Assembly: GCF_003330725.1 (NCBI RefSeq)
Contig: NZ_CP030840.1
Coordinates: forward strand, 5,332,001 to 5,396,000
DNA length: 64,000 nt
Source: Acidisarcina polymorpha
GTDB lineage: Bacteria; Acidobacteriota; Terriglobia; Terriglobales; Acidobacteriaceae
Direction of reading: 5' to 3'
The stretch's first letter is position 1; the number at the start of each line of letters is the position of its first letter. Both the position numbers and the translations under genes were made by a program. The notes under the pieces were generated by a model. The model was not told the DNA's origin and did not search any database. It was given only the letters and a program-made list of their open reading frames with translations. Positions 8,090 through 15,359 of the stretch are shown one piece after another.

Positions 8090-9589
8090 CTACAACGCCA
8101 CGGCCACCGCCTTGGTCTCCAGATAGTTCTGCACTGCTTCCTCACCCTTCTCTCTGCCCCAGCCCGACTCCTTATACCCGCCAAACGGGAGCGTGGCATC
8201 GAAAATATTATGGCAATTGATCCAGACCGTCCCCGCGCGAATCCGCCGGGCCAACTTGTGCGCCGTGCTGAGGTCGTCTGTCCAGATGCTGGCAGCGAGC
8301 CCGAAAACAGTGTCGTTCGCCTCGGCGGCGATCCGGTCTAAATCGTCGTCAGAGAAGCGCTGCGCACAAACCACCGGGCCGAAGATCTCTTCCTTCACCA
8401 CCTTCATCTCCGGCATCGTCTTCGCCAGCACCGTGGGTTGAACAAAATATCCGCGGTCGCCGGTACTGTGGCCTCCCGTAAGGACTTCAGCACCCTCATC
8501 GACACCCGCCCGGATATACCCGGTCACCCGTTGAAACTGCTCGTCACTGACCAGCGGGCCAAGTTCCGTGCTCGGGTCCATGCCCGGCCCGATTTTGATC
8601 TTGGCGGCGATGCGGCTCACTCCTTCAACCACCTGGTCGAAAACCTTTTCGTGCACCATCAGCCTCGAACCCGCGCAGCAGCACTGCCCCTGGTTGAAGA
8701 AGATCGCGCTGGCTGTGCCGGCAATCGCCCGATCCATGTCGGCATCGGGGAAGACGATCGCCGGGCTCTTGCCGCCAAGCTCCAGCGTGACCTTCTTCAG
8801 GTTTCCCGCCGCCGCCCTGACGATCAGCCGGCCTACCTCCGTCGAACCCGTGAACGCTACCTTGTCCACCATCTCGTGCGCCGCCAGCGGAGCCCCCGCG
8901 CCTTCACCGAAGCCGGTGAGCACATTGACGACGCCCTCCGGAAATCCCGCTTCATGGATCAATTCCGCCAGCCGCAGCCCCGATAGCGGCGTCTGCTCCG
9001 CCAGCTTCAACACCACCGTGCAGCCGGCAGCCAGCGCTGGACCAAGCTTCCAGGCCGCCATCAGCAGCGGAAAATTCCACGGAATAATCTGGGCCGCCAC
9101 TCCAACCGGCTCCCGCAGCGTATAAGAATGAAATTCGCCAGGTGAGGAGAGTGATAGCGTCGAACCACTAATCTTCGTCGCCCAGCCCCCCATGTAGCGG
9201 AACATATCGACCGCCAGCGGAACGTCGGCTGCCCTGGCGACCACCACCGGCTTGCCGTTGTCGATCGACTCCAGCTCGGCGAATTCCTCAAGATGCTTTT
9301 CCAGCAGGTCGCCCAGCTTCCACAATAAGCGTCCTCGCTCCGACGGCTTCATCCGCGCCCACGGACCATTGTCGAAGGCCGCGCGCGCCGCCCGCACCGC
9401 GCGATCGACGTCCTCGGCTTCGGCCTCCGGTACATGGGCGATCACTTCGCCTGTCGCCGGGTTATAAACTGGAAATGTCTTGCCGGATGCTGCCACGACG
9501 AACCGCCCGTCGATGAACATCCGGTGTTTCTGGCCAATGAAATCAGCGGTGCGCGTACTCACCCGCGAATCGATTGGAAGAGTTGCCAT
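8090..9589 (-). CDS. NAD(P)-dependent aldehyde dehydrogenase
   Basis: A 499-residue ALDH-superfamily enzyme oxidising an aldehyde to a carboxylate with NAD(P). Visible motifs are PWNFPLLMAAWKLGPALAAG (cofactor domain), FTGSTEVGR, the catalytic-base region LELGGKSP, and the nucleophile in NQGQCCCAGSRL, with PFGGYKESGWGRE near the C-terminus. The start MATLPIDS is preceded by CGGAGG eight bases upstream; an in-frame extension of 35 residues is rejected for lack of any ribosome-binding site or homology. Closest in feel to betaine, phenylacetaldehyde or retinal-type ALDHs, so the substrate is uncertain. It is transcribed divergently from the radical SAM gene, across a 240-base gap with no recognisable gene. 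Confidence 0.93.
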   Translation of the reverse strand: MATLPIDSRVSTRTADFIGQKHRMFIDGRFVVAASGKTFPVYNPATGEVIAHVPEAEAEDVDRAVRAARAAFDNGPWARMKPSERGRLLWKLGDLLEKHLEEFAELESIDNGKPVVVARAADVPLAVDMFRYMGGWATKISGSTLSLSSPGEFHSYTLREPVGVAAQIIPWNFPLLMAAWKLGPALAAGCTVVLKLAEQTPLSGLRLAELIHEAGFPEGVVNVLTGFGEGAGAPLAAHEMVDKVAFTGSTEVGRLIVRAAAGNLKKVTLELGGKSPAIVFPDADMDRAIAGTASAIFFNQGQCCCAGSRLMVHEKVFDQVVEGVSRIAAKIKIGPGMDPSTELGPLVSDEQFQRVTGYIRAGVDEGAEVLTGGHSTGDRGYFVQPTVLAKTMPEMKVVKEEIFGPVVCAQRFSDDDLDRIAAEANDTVFGLAASIWTDDLSTAHKLARRIRAGTVWINCHNIFDATLPFGGYKESGWGREKGEEAVQNYLETKAVAVAL

Positions 9590-9829
9590 AAATACCTCCG
9601 GCGGGTCTTGAAAATTGCTCAAACAAACAAAAGCTCGAGACGAATTTCCGGGTGTCATTGGACCCGACCCGCGTGCTGCCGAAAACAATAGCACCGGAGG
9701 AAAACGGTTGGCGAATGACTTCCAAAAAACTAAATGCGACTATACGGGTCCAGCGCGAATCAAGTTTCTTCAGCCCTCGTCGAACCAAGCTGACTGCGAC
9801 TGCGTCCTAACTAAAAGCGGAGGAATTTA

Positions 9830-10852
9830 TTGAATAGCAGTGACGTGTTGCAAGCCTGGTCGGTGATTCTTGCCGGCAATCGCCCCTCCTTATCCATTGA
9901 GATAACCAAGGAATGCCCACTTCGCTGCCCCGGCTGCTACGCCTTCGATGCCGCCCATCTGGGAGGCGAAACCGAGTTGCGCCAGCTCTCCGATTTCAAG
10001 GGAACCGACCTCGTCAGTAGAATCCTCGAGATCGTCGACCGCGAAAAACCACTGCATGTCTCGCTCGTCGGTGGAGATCCCCTGGTTCGCTACCGCGAGC
10101 TGGAGTTGCTCCTCCCCCAGCTCGATAGCCGCAAGATCCACACCCAGATTGTCACCAGCGCCTTTCGCGTGATTCCGCAAGAGTGGATGCGATTCAAGCG
10201 CCTGACCGTCTCCGTCTCCGTCGACGGACTTCAGCCCGAGCATGACGAGCGTCGCAAACCCGCAACCTATGATCGTATCCTCAAGAACATTGCCGGCGCC
10301 AAAGTCACAATCCACTCCACCATCACTGGCAACATCGCCGGTCGCCCCGGCTATCATGAAGAATTCCTCCGCTTCTGGAGCGATCGTCCCGAAGTCGAAA
10401 AGGTCTGGTTCAGCTTGTTCACTCCACAACGCGGAGCCACCGGTCCGGAAATCCTCACGCCCGAGCAGCGCGTCCTTGTGGTCGACGAACTGCTCCGCCT
10501 CCGTCCGCTGTATCCCAAGCTCGAAATGCCCCCGTATCTGATTCGCGAGATTCTCTCTCCGCCAAAGAGTCCCGACGACTGCATCTTTGCCCGCACCACC
10601 CACACGATCTCGGCCGATCTTCGGACTAAAATCACTCCATGCCAGTTCGGAGGCGACCCCGACTGCTCGCAATGTGGATGCATGGCGTCGATGGCGCTCG
10701 CCGCCGTTGGACACTACCGGGTCATTGGCGGCTTGACCGCCGGGCACCTCTTCCGAGCCTCCGACCGCGTCGGCTCCGCCTGGAAGAAACTGAAAAGCGG
10801 CTTCGGAGAACCACCCCCAGAGCCAACTCCTACCCCGTTCACCATCTTGTAA
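9830..10852 (+). CDS. Radical SAM protein of unknown substrate
   Basis: A 340-residue radical SAM enzyme. The cluster-binding motif CPLRCPGC (CX3CX2C) is at residues about 29-36, followed by the SAM-binding strand SLVGGDPLVR. The C-terminal part has CxxCxC-type cysteines (DCSQCGC) that could hold an auxiliary cluster, then a proline-rich end. The start is a TTG, chosen because GGAGG lies six bases before it (9819-9823) and no better in-frame codon exists. It stands alone, divergent from an aldehyde dehydrogenase, so context does not reveal the substrate. A regulatory or peptide-modifying role cannot be told apart. Confidence 0.85.
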   Translation: MNSSDVLQAWSVILAGNRPSLSIEITKECPLRCPGCYAFDAAHLGGETELRQLSDFKGTDLVSRILEIVDREKPLHVSLVGGDPLVRYRELELLLPQLDSRKIHTQIVTSAFRVIPQEWMRFKRLTVSVSVDGLQPEHDERRKPATYDRILKNIAGAKVTIHSTITGNIAGRPGYHEEFLRFWSDRPEVEKVWFSLFTPQRGATGPEILTPEQRVLVVDELLRLRPLYPKLEMPPYLIREILSPPKSPDDCIFARTTHTISADLRTKITPCQFGGDPDCSQCGCMASMALAAVGHYRVIGGLTAGHLFRASDRVGSAWKKLKSGFGEPPPEPTPTPFTIL

Positions 10853-10854
10853 GC

Positions 10855-10869
10855 GCCTTCAAAGAAGGC
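10855..10869 (+). terminator. Short hairpin after the radical SAM gene
   Basis: GCCTTC-AAA-GAAGGC begins three bases beyond the stop codon. It is a compact 6-bp stem without a clean U-run afterwards, so it may act as a weak terminator or as a 3'-end stabilising hairpin. Confidence 0.35.
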
Positions 10870-10875
10870 TCCTTC

Positions 10876-10915
10876 CACCCAGTGGGATCAGCCCGATCCC
10901 ACTCAGCCCCGGGTG
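10876..10915. repeat. Nested palindrome
   Basis: An inner perfect stem AGTGGGATC (10881-10889) / GATCCCACT (10895-10903) is enclosed by CACCC (10876-10880) and GGGTG (10911-10915). It lies between two convergent genes and could be a REP-like element or part of a bidirectional terminator. Confidence 0.45.
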
Positions 10916-10969
10916 CGCCTTAAATTCACAACACGCTACTTGTCTCCCGAGAACGCACTACACGCGACT

Positions 10970-11006
10970 TGTCATCCTGAGCGCAGCGAAGGATCTGCGT
11001 TTCCAG
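10970..11006 (+). repeat. Dispersed repeat, copy 1
   Basis: This copy begins TGTCATCCTGAGC and ends GAAGGATCTGCG plus a short tail. The same word pair recurs at 20517-20598 and, reversed and expanded, at 51691-51740. All three copies are intergenic. Confidence 0.7.
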
Positions 11007-11029
11007 CAAATATGCATCACGGTCATCAC

Positions 11030-11049
11030 GTCTTCAATAAACTGAAGAC
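11030..11049 (-). terminator. Hairpin after ribokinase stop
   Basis: A perfect 7-bp stem (GTCTTCA / TGAAGAC, six-base loop) directly abuts the ribokinase stop codon on its 3' side. No U-tract follows on the minus strand, so termination is only suggested by position. Confidence 0.35.
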
Positions 11050-11973
11050 TCACCACCGTAGAAGAAAAGCATCAACCTCGGCGCGCGTCGGCATCGAGGG
11101 TTGAGCACCCTGCCGGGTGACCGAAATCGCCGCCACCGCGGAAGCAAATCTCGCCGCCGCGACCGGCTCCAATCCTTCGCTGAGTGCAACCCCAAAGCCG
11201 CCATTGAAAGCGTCACCAGCAGCCGTTGTGTCGCAAGCCTTGACCGCGAACGCCGGCACATGCGCGCGAATACCGCCCGCCGTTGCCAGATAAACTCCAT
11301 CCTCGCCCATCTTCAGGACCACCCCGCGAATGCCCCTCTCCAGCAGCGCCTCCGCCCGTGAGCGTGCTCGTTCTAACGAAAAGCCATCGATGCTCGCGCC
11401 CAAAAGAATCTCCGCCTCAGTTGTATTCGGAGTGATCCAGGCAAGCTGCTTCAATAGTTCCCGAGGTAAGCTCTGCGCCGGAGCCGGATCGAGCATCAGC
11501 GGCACTCCCCCGCGAAAAGCGATCTCGCCGAGCGCACCCACCGCATCGAGCGGCGTCTCCAGTTGAACCAGCACCAGCGCTGCTGAAAGTATCAGTTCGC
11601 GATGCGCGTCAATGTCGCTTGGCGACACCAGCGCATTCGCCCCCGAGACCACCACGATGCTGTTTTCCCCAGAGGCCTCGCGAGTAATCAGAGCCACGCC
11701 GGAGGGTCCCTCCGCCTCGCCGACCGCCGCCGCATCGACTCCGGCTTCAACCAGCCGAGACCGCAGGTCGGCGCCAAAGCTGTCCCGTCCCAGCTTCCCG
11801 ATCATGCTGCATGGGTAGCCCAGCTTGGCCACAGCGACCGCCTGGTTCGCACCCTTGCCGCCCGGAAAAACCGCGAAGCTATCGCCCAGAATCGTCTCAC
11901 CTGGTCTCGGAATTCGCTCCGCGCCAACCACCAGATCTGAATTGATACTGCCAACCACCACAATCGGTTTCAT
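11050..11973 (-). CDS. rbsK: Ribokinase (PfkB family)
   Basis: A 307-residue PfkB-family sugar kinase that phosphorylates ribose at O5 with ATP. The N-terminal motif VVGSINSDLV and the glycine pair FPGGKGANQAVA (residues about 36-47) bind the sugar; the C-terminal signature DTTAAGDAFNGGF holds the anion hole and catalytic aspartate. The ATG overlaps the stop of the upstream permease as ATGA, which fixes the start and removes a 44-residue extension into the neighbouring gene. Coupling to a sugar/ureide-type permease suggests uptake and phosphorylation of ribose or a ribose-releasing nucleoside. Confidence 0.92.
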   Translation of the reverse strand: MKPIVVVGSINSDLVVGAERIPRPGETILGDSFAVFPGGKGANQAVAVAKLGYPCSMIGKLGRDSFGADLRSRLVEAGVDAAAVGEAEGPSGVALITREASGENSIVVVSGANALVSPSDIDAHRELILSAALVLVQLETPLDAVGALGEIAFRGGVPLMLDPAPAQSLPRELLKQLAWITPNTTEAEILLGASIDGFSLERARSRAEALLERGIRGVVLKMGEDGVYLATAGGIRAHVPAFAVKACDTTAAGDAFNGGFGVALSEGLEPVAAARFASAVAAISVTRQGAQPSMPTRAEVDAFLLRW

Positions 11974-12971
11974 CTTCGCCCACCATACAGCGGTGCGACG
12001 GCTACCAGCACCAGCCCCGCCAGAAACAGCGCAAACATCAAAGGAAGCAAACGCCGCGCGTTCGCAGGAGCAGTCTTGAACTCCCGCCACACAAAGACGC
12101 CCCACAATGCCGAGATCATGGTTGCTCCCTGGCCGATCGCGTACGATACCGCCGGACCCACAATCCGCGCGTCTGAAGCCACAAAGTTAAATACTGCTCC
12201 GGTACACCAGATCGCTCCGCCGAGCGCGCCCCAAAGATGCCAGCTCGGGCGTCCTTCGAAATAATCCCGGAAGCTCACCGCCGCCGCTCCAGTGATCGAG
12301 CGCTTCATCATGAAGAAGTTGACCGGTATCGTGCATAACAAAACTCCAGCCGAAAAAACGAACGCCACCGCATACGGACCCAGAGAATGCTCCCCACTCC
12401 CGGCCTTCGAAACCAGCGGGTAGAAGAGTCCCATCAGCACCCCGCAAACCACGCTGATCTGGATCCCTTTCGCGCTGACCCCGCGCCGCACCGTCTCCCG
12501 TCGGCGATAGGCGAGCGCATCGACCAGGATCGCCATGACTACCAGAAAGACCCCGCTAAACAGCAGCAGAGGACTTCCCGCCGGGGCAATGAGAAAGTTC
12601 AACAGCACCCCAACCACCAGCGCCAGCCCGATGCCGACCGGAAACGCCACCGCCATCCCCGCGATTTCAATCGCCGCCACCAGCAGTACATTTGCGACAT
12701 TGAAGACCGCTCCGCCAGCCAGGGCGAGCAGCAGATGGCTTCTATCCGCCTGCTGCAAATTCCCCAGGAAAGCGTTCGCACCTCCATGCACGCTTCCCAG
12801 GCTCACTCCCCAGGCAGCGCTCGCCACCAGGATCCCGATCGCATAGTCCCAGTAGAAAAGCTGGAACGACCATCCCGGCGTCAGCTTCAGCGTGTTCGCC
12901 CACGAGCCCCAGCACAACATGCTCAGCAGCATCAGCAGCAGCGCAATTCCATAAGTCTCAGGCTGGTACAT
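11970..12971 (-). CDS. Membrane permease of the drug/metabolite superfamily (GRP sugar or ureide permease type)
   Basis: A 333-residue membrane protein with about ten predicted helices. The N-terminus (MLCWGSWANTLKL, then a FYWDYAIGILV helix) resembles the glucose/ribose porter and plant ureide permease branch of the DMT superfamily, which has a tryptophan in the first helix and a conserved YxDY segment. It overlaps rbsK by four bases, so its cargo is probably ribose or a nucleoside-like compound. RhaT-type rhamnose transport is a less likely alternative. Direction is inferred to be import. Confidence 0.75.
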   Translation of the reverse strand: MYQPETYGIALLLMLLSMLCWGSWANTLKLTPGWSFQLFYWDYAIGILVASAAWGVSLGSVHGGANAFLGNLQQADRSHLLLALAGGAVFNVANVLLVAAIEIAGMAVAFPVGIGLALVVGVLLNFLIAPAGSPLLLFSGVFLVVMAILVDALAYRRRETVRRGVSAKGIQISVVCGVLMGLFYPLVSKAGSGEHSLGPYAVAFVFSAGVLLCTIPVNFFMMKRSITGAAAVSFRDYFEGRPSWHLWGALGGAIWCTGAVFNFVASDARIVGPAVSYAIGQGATMISALWGVFVWREFKTAPANARRLLPLMFALFLAGLVLVAVAPLYGGRR

Positions 12972-13090
12972 TCCCGGTTTCCGCTTTCCTCAAGGGTGTC
13001 GAAGTAGGTTGATAGTAGAGGCTGACCCTGAATAGGCCGAGCAGCCGTGCCATCGTGAAAGTAAATGGAATGCTTCCGCCAAATGCAAGC

Positions 13091-13906
13091 TCAATCGATG
13101 CCAGCCACTCTCGGCAGCGCCTGTTTTCTCGCCCCCTCGCCGGAAGCAAGCTCCTCGCGGTCATCCTTCAGCCCAACCCCGCTGAGTCGCAGTCTTCGCG
13201 CTTGAATCATCAAGTAATGCAGCGTCCGTGCGGCGTCATCCGGACTTAGCCCTTCCCCGCGTACATTCGAAATACAATTTCGTTGGGCATCGCTGCGCCC
13301 CACTCGAGGCGCGTATGTGAGATAAATGCCCAGGCTGTCAGCAGCACTCAATCCCGGCCGCTCGCCGATCAGTATCACGGCTATCTCCGCTTCCAGCAAT
13401 TCTCCAACTTCATCCCCAAGCGCCACCCTTGCCTGCTCAGCAATGAAGATAGGACCCACGAACCAATCCGGTTCTAACTCGCGAACCGCCAGAATGACCG
13501 GGACGGCATAGCGTTCAGGTGCAACCGCGGAAAGCCCATCCGCGATAATGAACACCACTGTGGGAGGATGGGCAGCGAGCTGGCTCCGGATTTGTTCCCG
13601 GCTCCGATCGTCCAGCCGCCGACCCAGATCTGGCCGGCGCAGATAGCAAGCTCGGTCCGTCGCCGCGCTCCGGAGGCTAACGCTCACCAAACCCGCCGCC
13701 TTCAACTGGCCGGCGATCCGGTGAGTGTCGAGATCCGCATGAACAGCGTCCCTAGCCATCGCATGGGCAAGCCCGAGATCCAGCAGTCCCGCTGTTGGCA
13801 GACTATCGCCCGACCGCCCAAGCGCAATCCGCGCGCGGGTGAAACGGCGCAGCGGCGCGAGCGGATGCTCTGGTCGTCCCGGGCTGCTGGTGATCTTATC
13901 GCTCAT
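13091..13906 (-). CDS. eutC: Ethanolamine ammonia-lyase small subunit
   Basis: The 271-residue light subunit of adenosylcobalamin-dependent ethanolamine ammonia-lyase, which cleaves ethanolamine to acetaldehyde and ammonia. Family features are FTRARIALGRSGDSLPT near the N-terminus, the VFIIADGLSA stretch that packs on the cobalamin, GERPGLSAADSLGIYLTY, and GLSPDDAARTLHYL near the end. The start overlaps the eutB stop as ATGA. No shell proteins, EutA reactivase or other eut genes are in the window, so this is the minimal catabolic form. Confidence 0.94.
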   Translation of the reverse strand: MSDKITSSPGRPEHPLAPLRRFTRARIALGRSGDSLPTAGLLDLGLAHAMARDAVHADLDTHRIAGQLKAAGLVSVSLRSAATDRACYLRRPDLGRRLDDRSREQIRSQLAAHPPTVVFIIADGLSAVAPERYAVPVILAVRELEPDWFVGPIFIAEQARVALGDEVGELLEAEIAVILIGERPGLSAADSLGIYLTYAPRVGRSDAQRNCISNVRGEGLSPDDAARTLHYLMIQARRLRLSGVGLKDDREELASGEGARKQALPRVAGID

Positions 13907-15297
13907 GCATCGCCTAATAGTTCAGCTGCGTGAGGCAGCAGCAGTTGCTCATCCTCATCGCCGCGCAGCTCACCCCGCGCATCGGCAATCCCCATCTGCT
14001 CCAGCCACGCCTCGAACTCTGGCGAGCGTTTTAGCCCCAGCACTCGCCGTATGTACAACGAGTCGTGAAACGAGGTGCTCTGGTAATTCAGCATGATGTC
14101 GTCCGCGCCCGGTATACCCATAATGAAGTTCACCCCCGCTACTCCCAGCAGCGTCAGCAGCGAATCCATGTCATCCTGGTCCGCCTCGGCATGGTTGGTG
14201 TAGCAGATGTCGCAGCCCATCGGCAGGCCGAGCAGCTTGCCGCAGAAGTGGTCCTCAAGGCCCGCCCGAATGATCTGCTTGCCGTCATAAAGATACTCGG
14301 GCCCGATGAACCCGACGACCGTGTTGACCAGCAAGGGCTTGAATTCCCTCGCCACTCCATAGGCCCGCGCCTCGCACGTTTGCTGGTCCATGCCATGATG
14401 CGCACCGGCGGAGAGCGCGCTTCCTTGTCCGGTCTCGAAGTACATCAGGTTGTCACCAACCGTGCCTCGCCCCAACGACAGCCCCGCCTCATACGCCTCC
14501 TGCAAAACCGCAAGATCAATCCCGAAGCTGGTATTCGCCTTCTCCGTCCCGGCAATCGACTGGAAGACCAGGTCGACCGGCGCGCCTCCTTCGACGGCTT
14601 GGATCGTGCTCGTGACATGCGTCAGCACGCACGACTGGAACGGCGCCTCGTACTTGATGCGGAACTCGTCCAGCATCCGGAGCAGCGTCATCACATTCGC
14701 CAGCGAGTCGCTCGCCGGATTGATCCCGATCACCGCATCGCCGCAGCCATAGAGCAATCCGTCAAGCATCGAGGCGGCAATCCCTCGCACATCGTCGGTT
14801 GGATGATTCGGCTGCAGACGCACCGACAAGCGGCCCCGCAATCCAATCGTATTTCGAAACCTGGTCACCACCCGGCACTTGCGCGCCGCCAGAATAAGGT
14901 CCTGGATGCGCATCAGCTTCGAAACCGCCGCCGCCATCTCCGGCGTAATCCCCGGAGCGACCCGAGCCAGCGTCTCCTCTGTGGCCGCAGCACCCAGCAG
15001 CCAATTGCGGAACTCCCCAACCGTCAGCCCGGAGATTTCGCCGAACGCCTCTTCTTCATGCCGGTCAAGAATCAGCCGAGTCACTTCATCATGTTCATAC
15101 GGAACCAGCGCCTCGTTCAGAAAATTCCGTAGCGGGACCTCCGCCAGCGTCATCTTCGCTATCATTCGCTCCTGTTCGTTCGCGGCCGCGACTCCAGCCA
15201 GCAGGTCTCCCGACCTTAACGGCGTCGCTTTCGCCATCAGCGTCTTCAGGTCTTCGAAGAGGTAGGTGCTGCCACGAAATGAATGACGGTAAGGCAT
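13903..15297 (-). CDS. eutB: Ethanolamine ammonia-lyase large subunit
   Basis: The 464-residue heavy chain forming the TIM-barrel active site for ethanolamine deamination with EutC. The start PYRHSFRGSTYLFEDLKTLMAKA is standard for the family. Visible conserved segments include GLRGRLSVRLQPNHPTDD, the INPASDS substrate-binding turn, FETGQGSALSAGAHHGMDQQTCEARAY (here read as flanking pieces around residues 300-325) and MGCDICYTNHAEADQDDMDSL. The sensor kinase upstream is on the same strand and ends 62 bases away. The acetaldehyde product could be oxidised by the aldehyde dehydrogenase at 8090-9589, but that link is speculative. Confidence 0.95.
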   Translation of the reverse strand: MPYRHSFRGSTYLFEDLKTLMAKATPLRSGDLLAGVAAANEQERMIAKMTLAEVPLRNFLNEALVPYEHDEVTRLILDRHEEEAFGEISGLTVGEFRNWLLGAAATEETLARVAPGITPEMAAAVSKLMRIQDLILAARKCRVVTRFRNTIGLRGRLSVRLQPNHPTDDVRGIAASMLDGLLYGCGDAVIGINPASDSLANVMTLLRMLDEFRIKYEAPFQSCVLTHVTSTIQAVEGGAPVDLVFQSIAGTEKANTSFGIDLAVLQEAYEAGLSLGRGTVGDNLMYFETGQGSALSAGAHHGMDQQTCEARAYGVAREFKPLLVNTVVGFIGPEYLYDGKQIIRAGLEDHFCGKLLGLPMGCDICYTNHAEADQDDMDSLLTLLGVAGVNFIMGIPGADDIMLNYQSTSFHDSLYIRRVLGLKRSPEFEAWLEQMGIADARGELRGDEDEQLLLPHAAELLGDA

Positions 15298-15359
15298 TCT
15301 CTTCAGTCCACTGTAGGAGCTCTAGTCAGACTTCAAACGCTAGGGTCTCGGCAGATTCC

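Noticed and set aside
9590-9694. N-terminal extension of the aldehyde dehydrogenase
   Set aside because: A strong CGGAGG directly before ATG 9589 and the start of homology there exclude it.
14065-15132. Long plus-strand open frame (355 codons) across eutB
   Set aside because: It mirrors the codons of the clearly recognisable EutB on the minus strand; no ribosome-binding site or domain.
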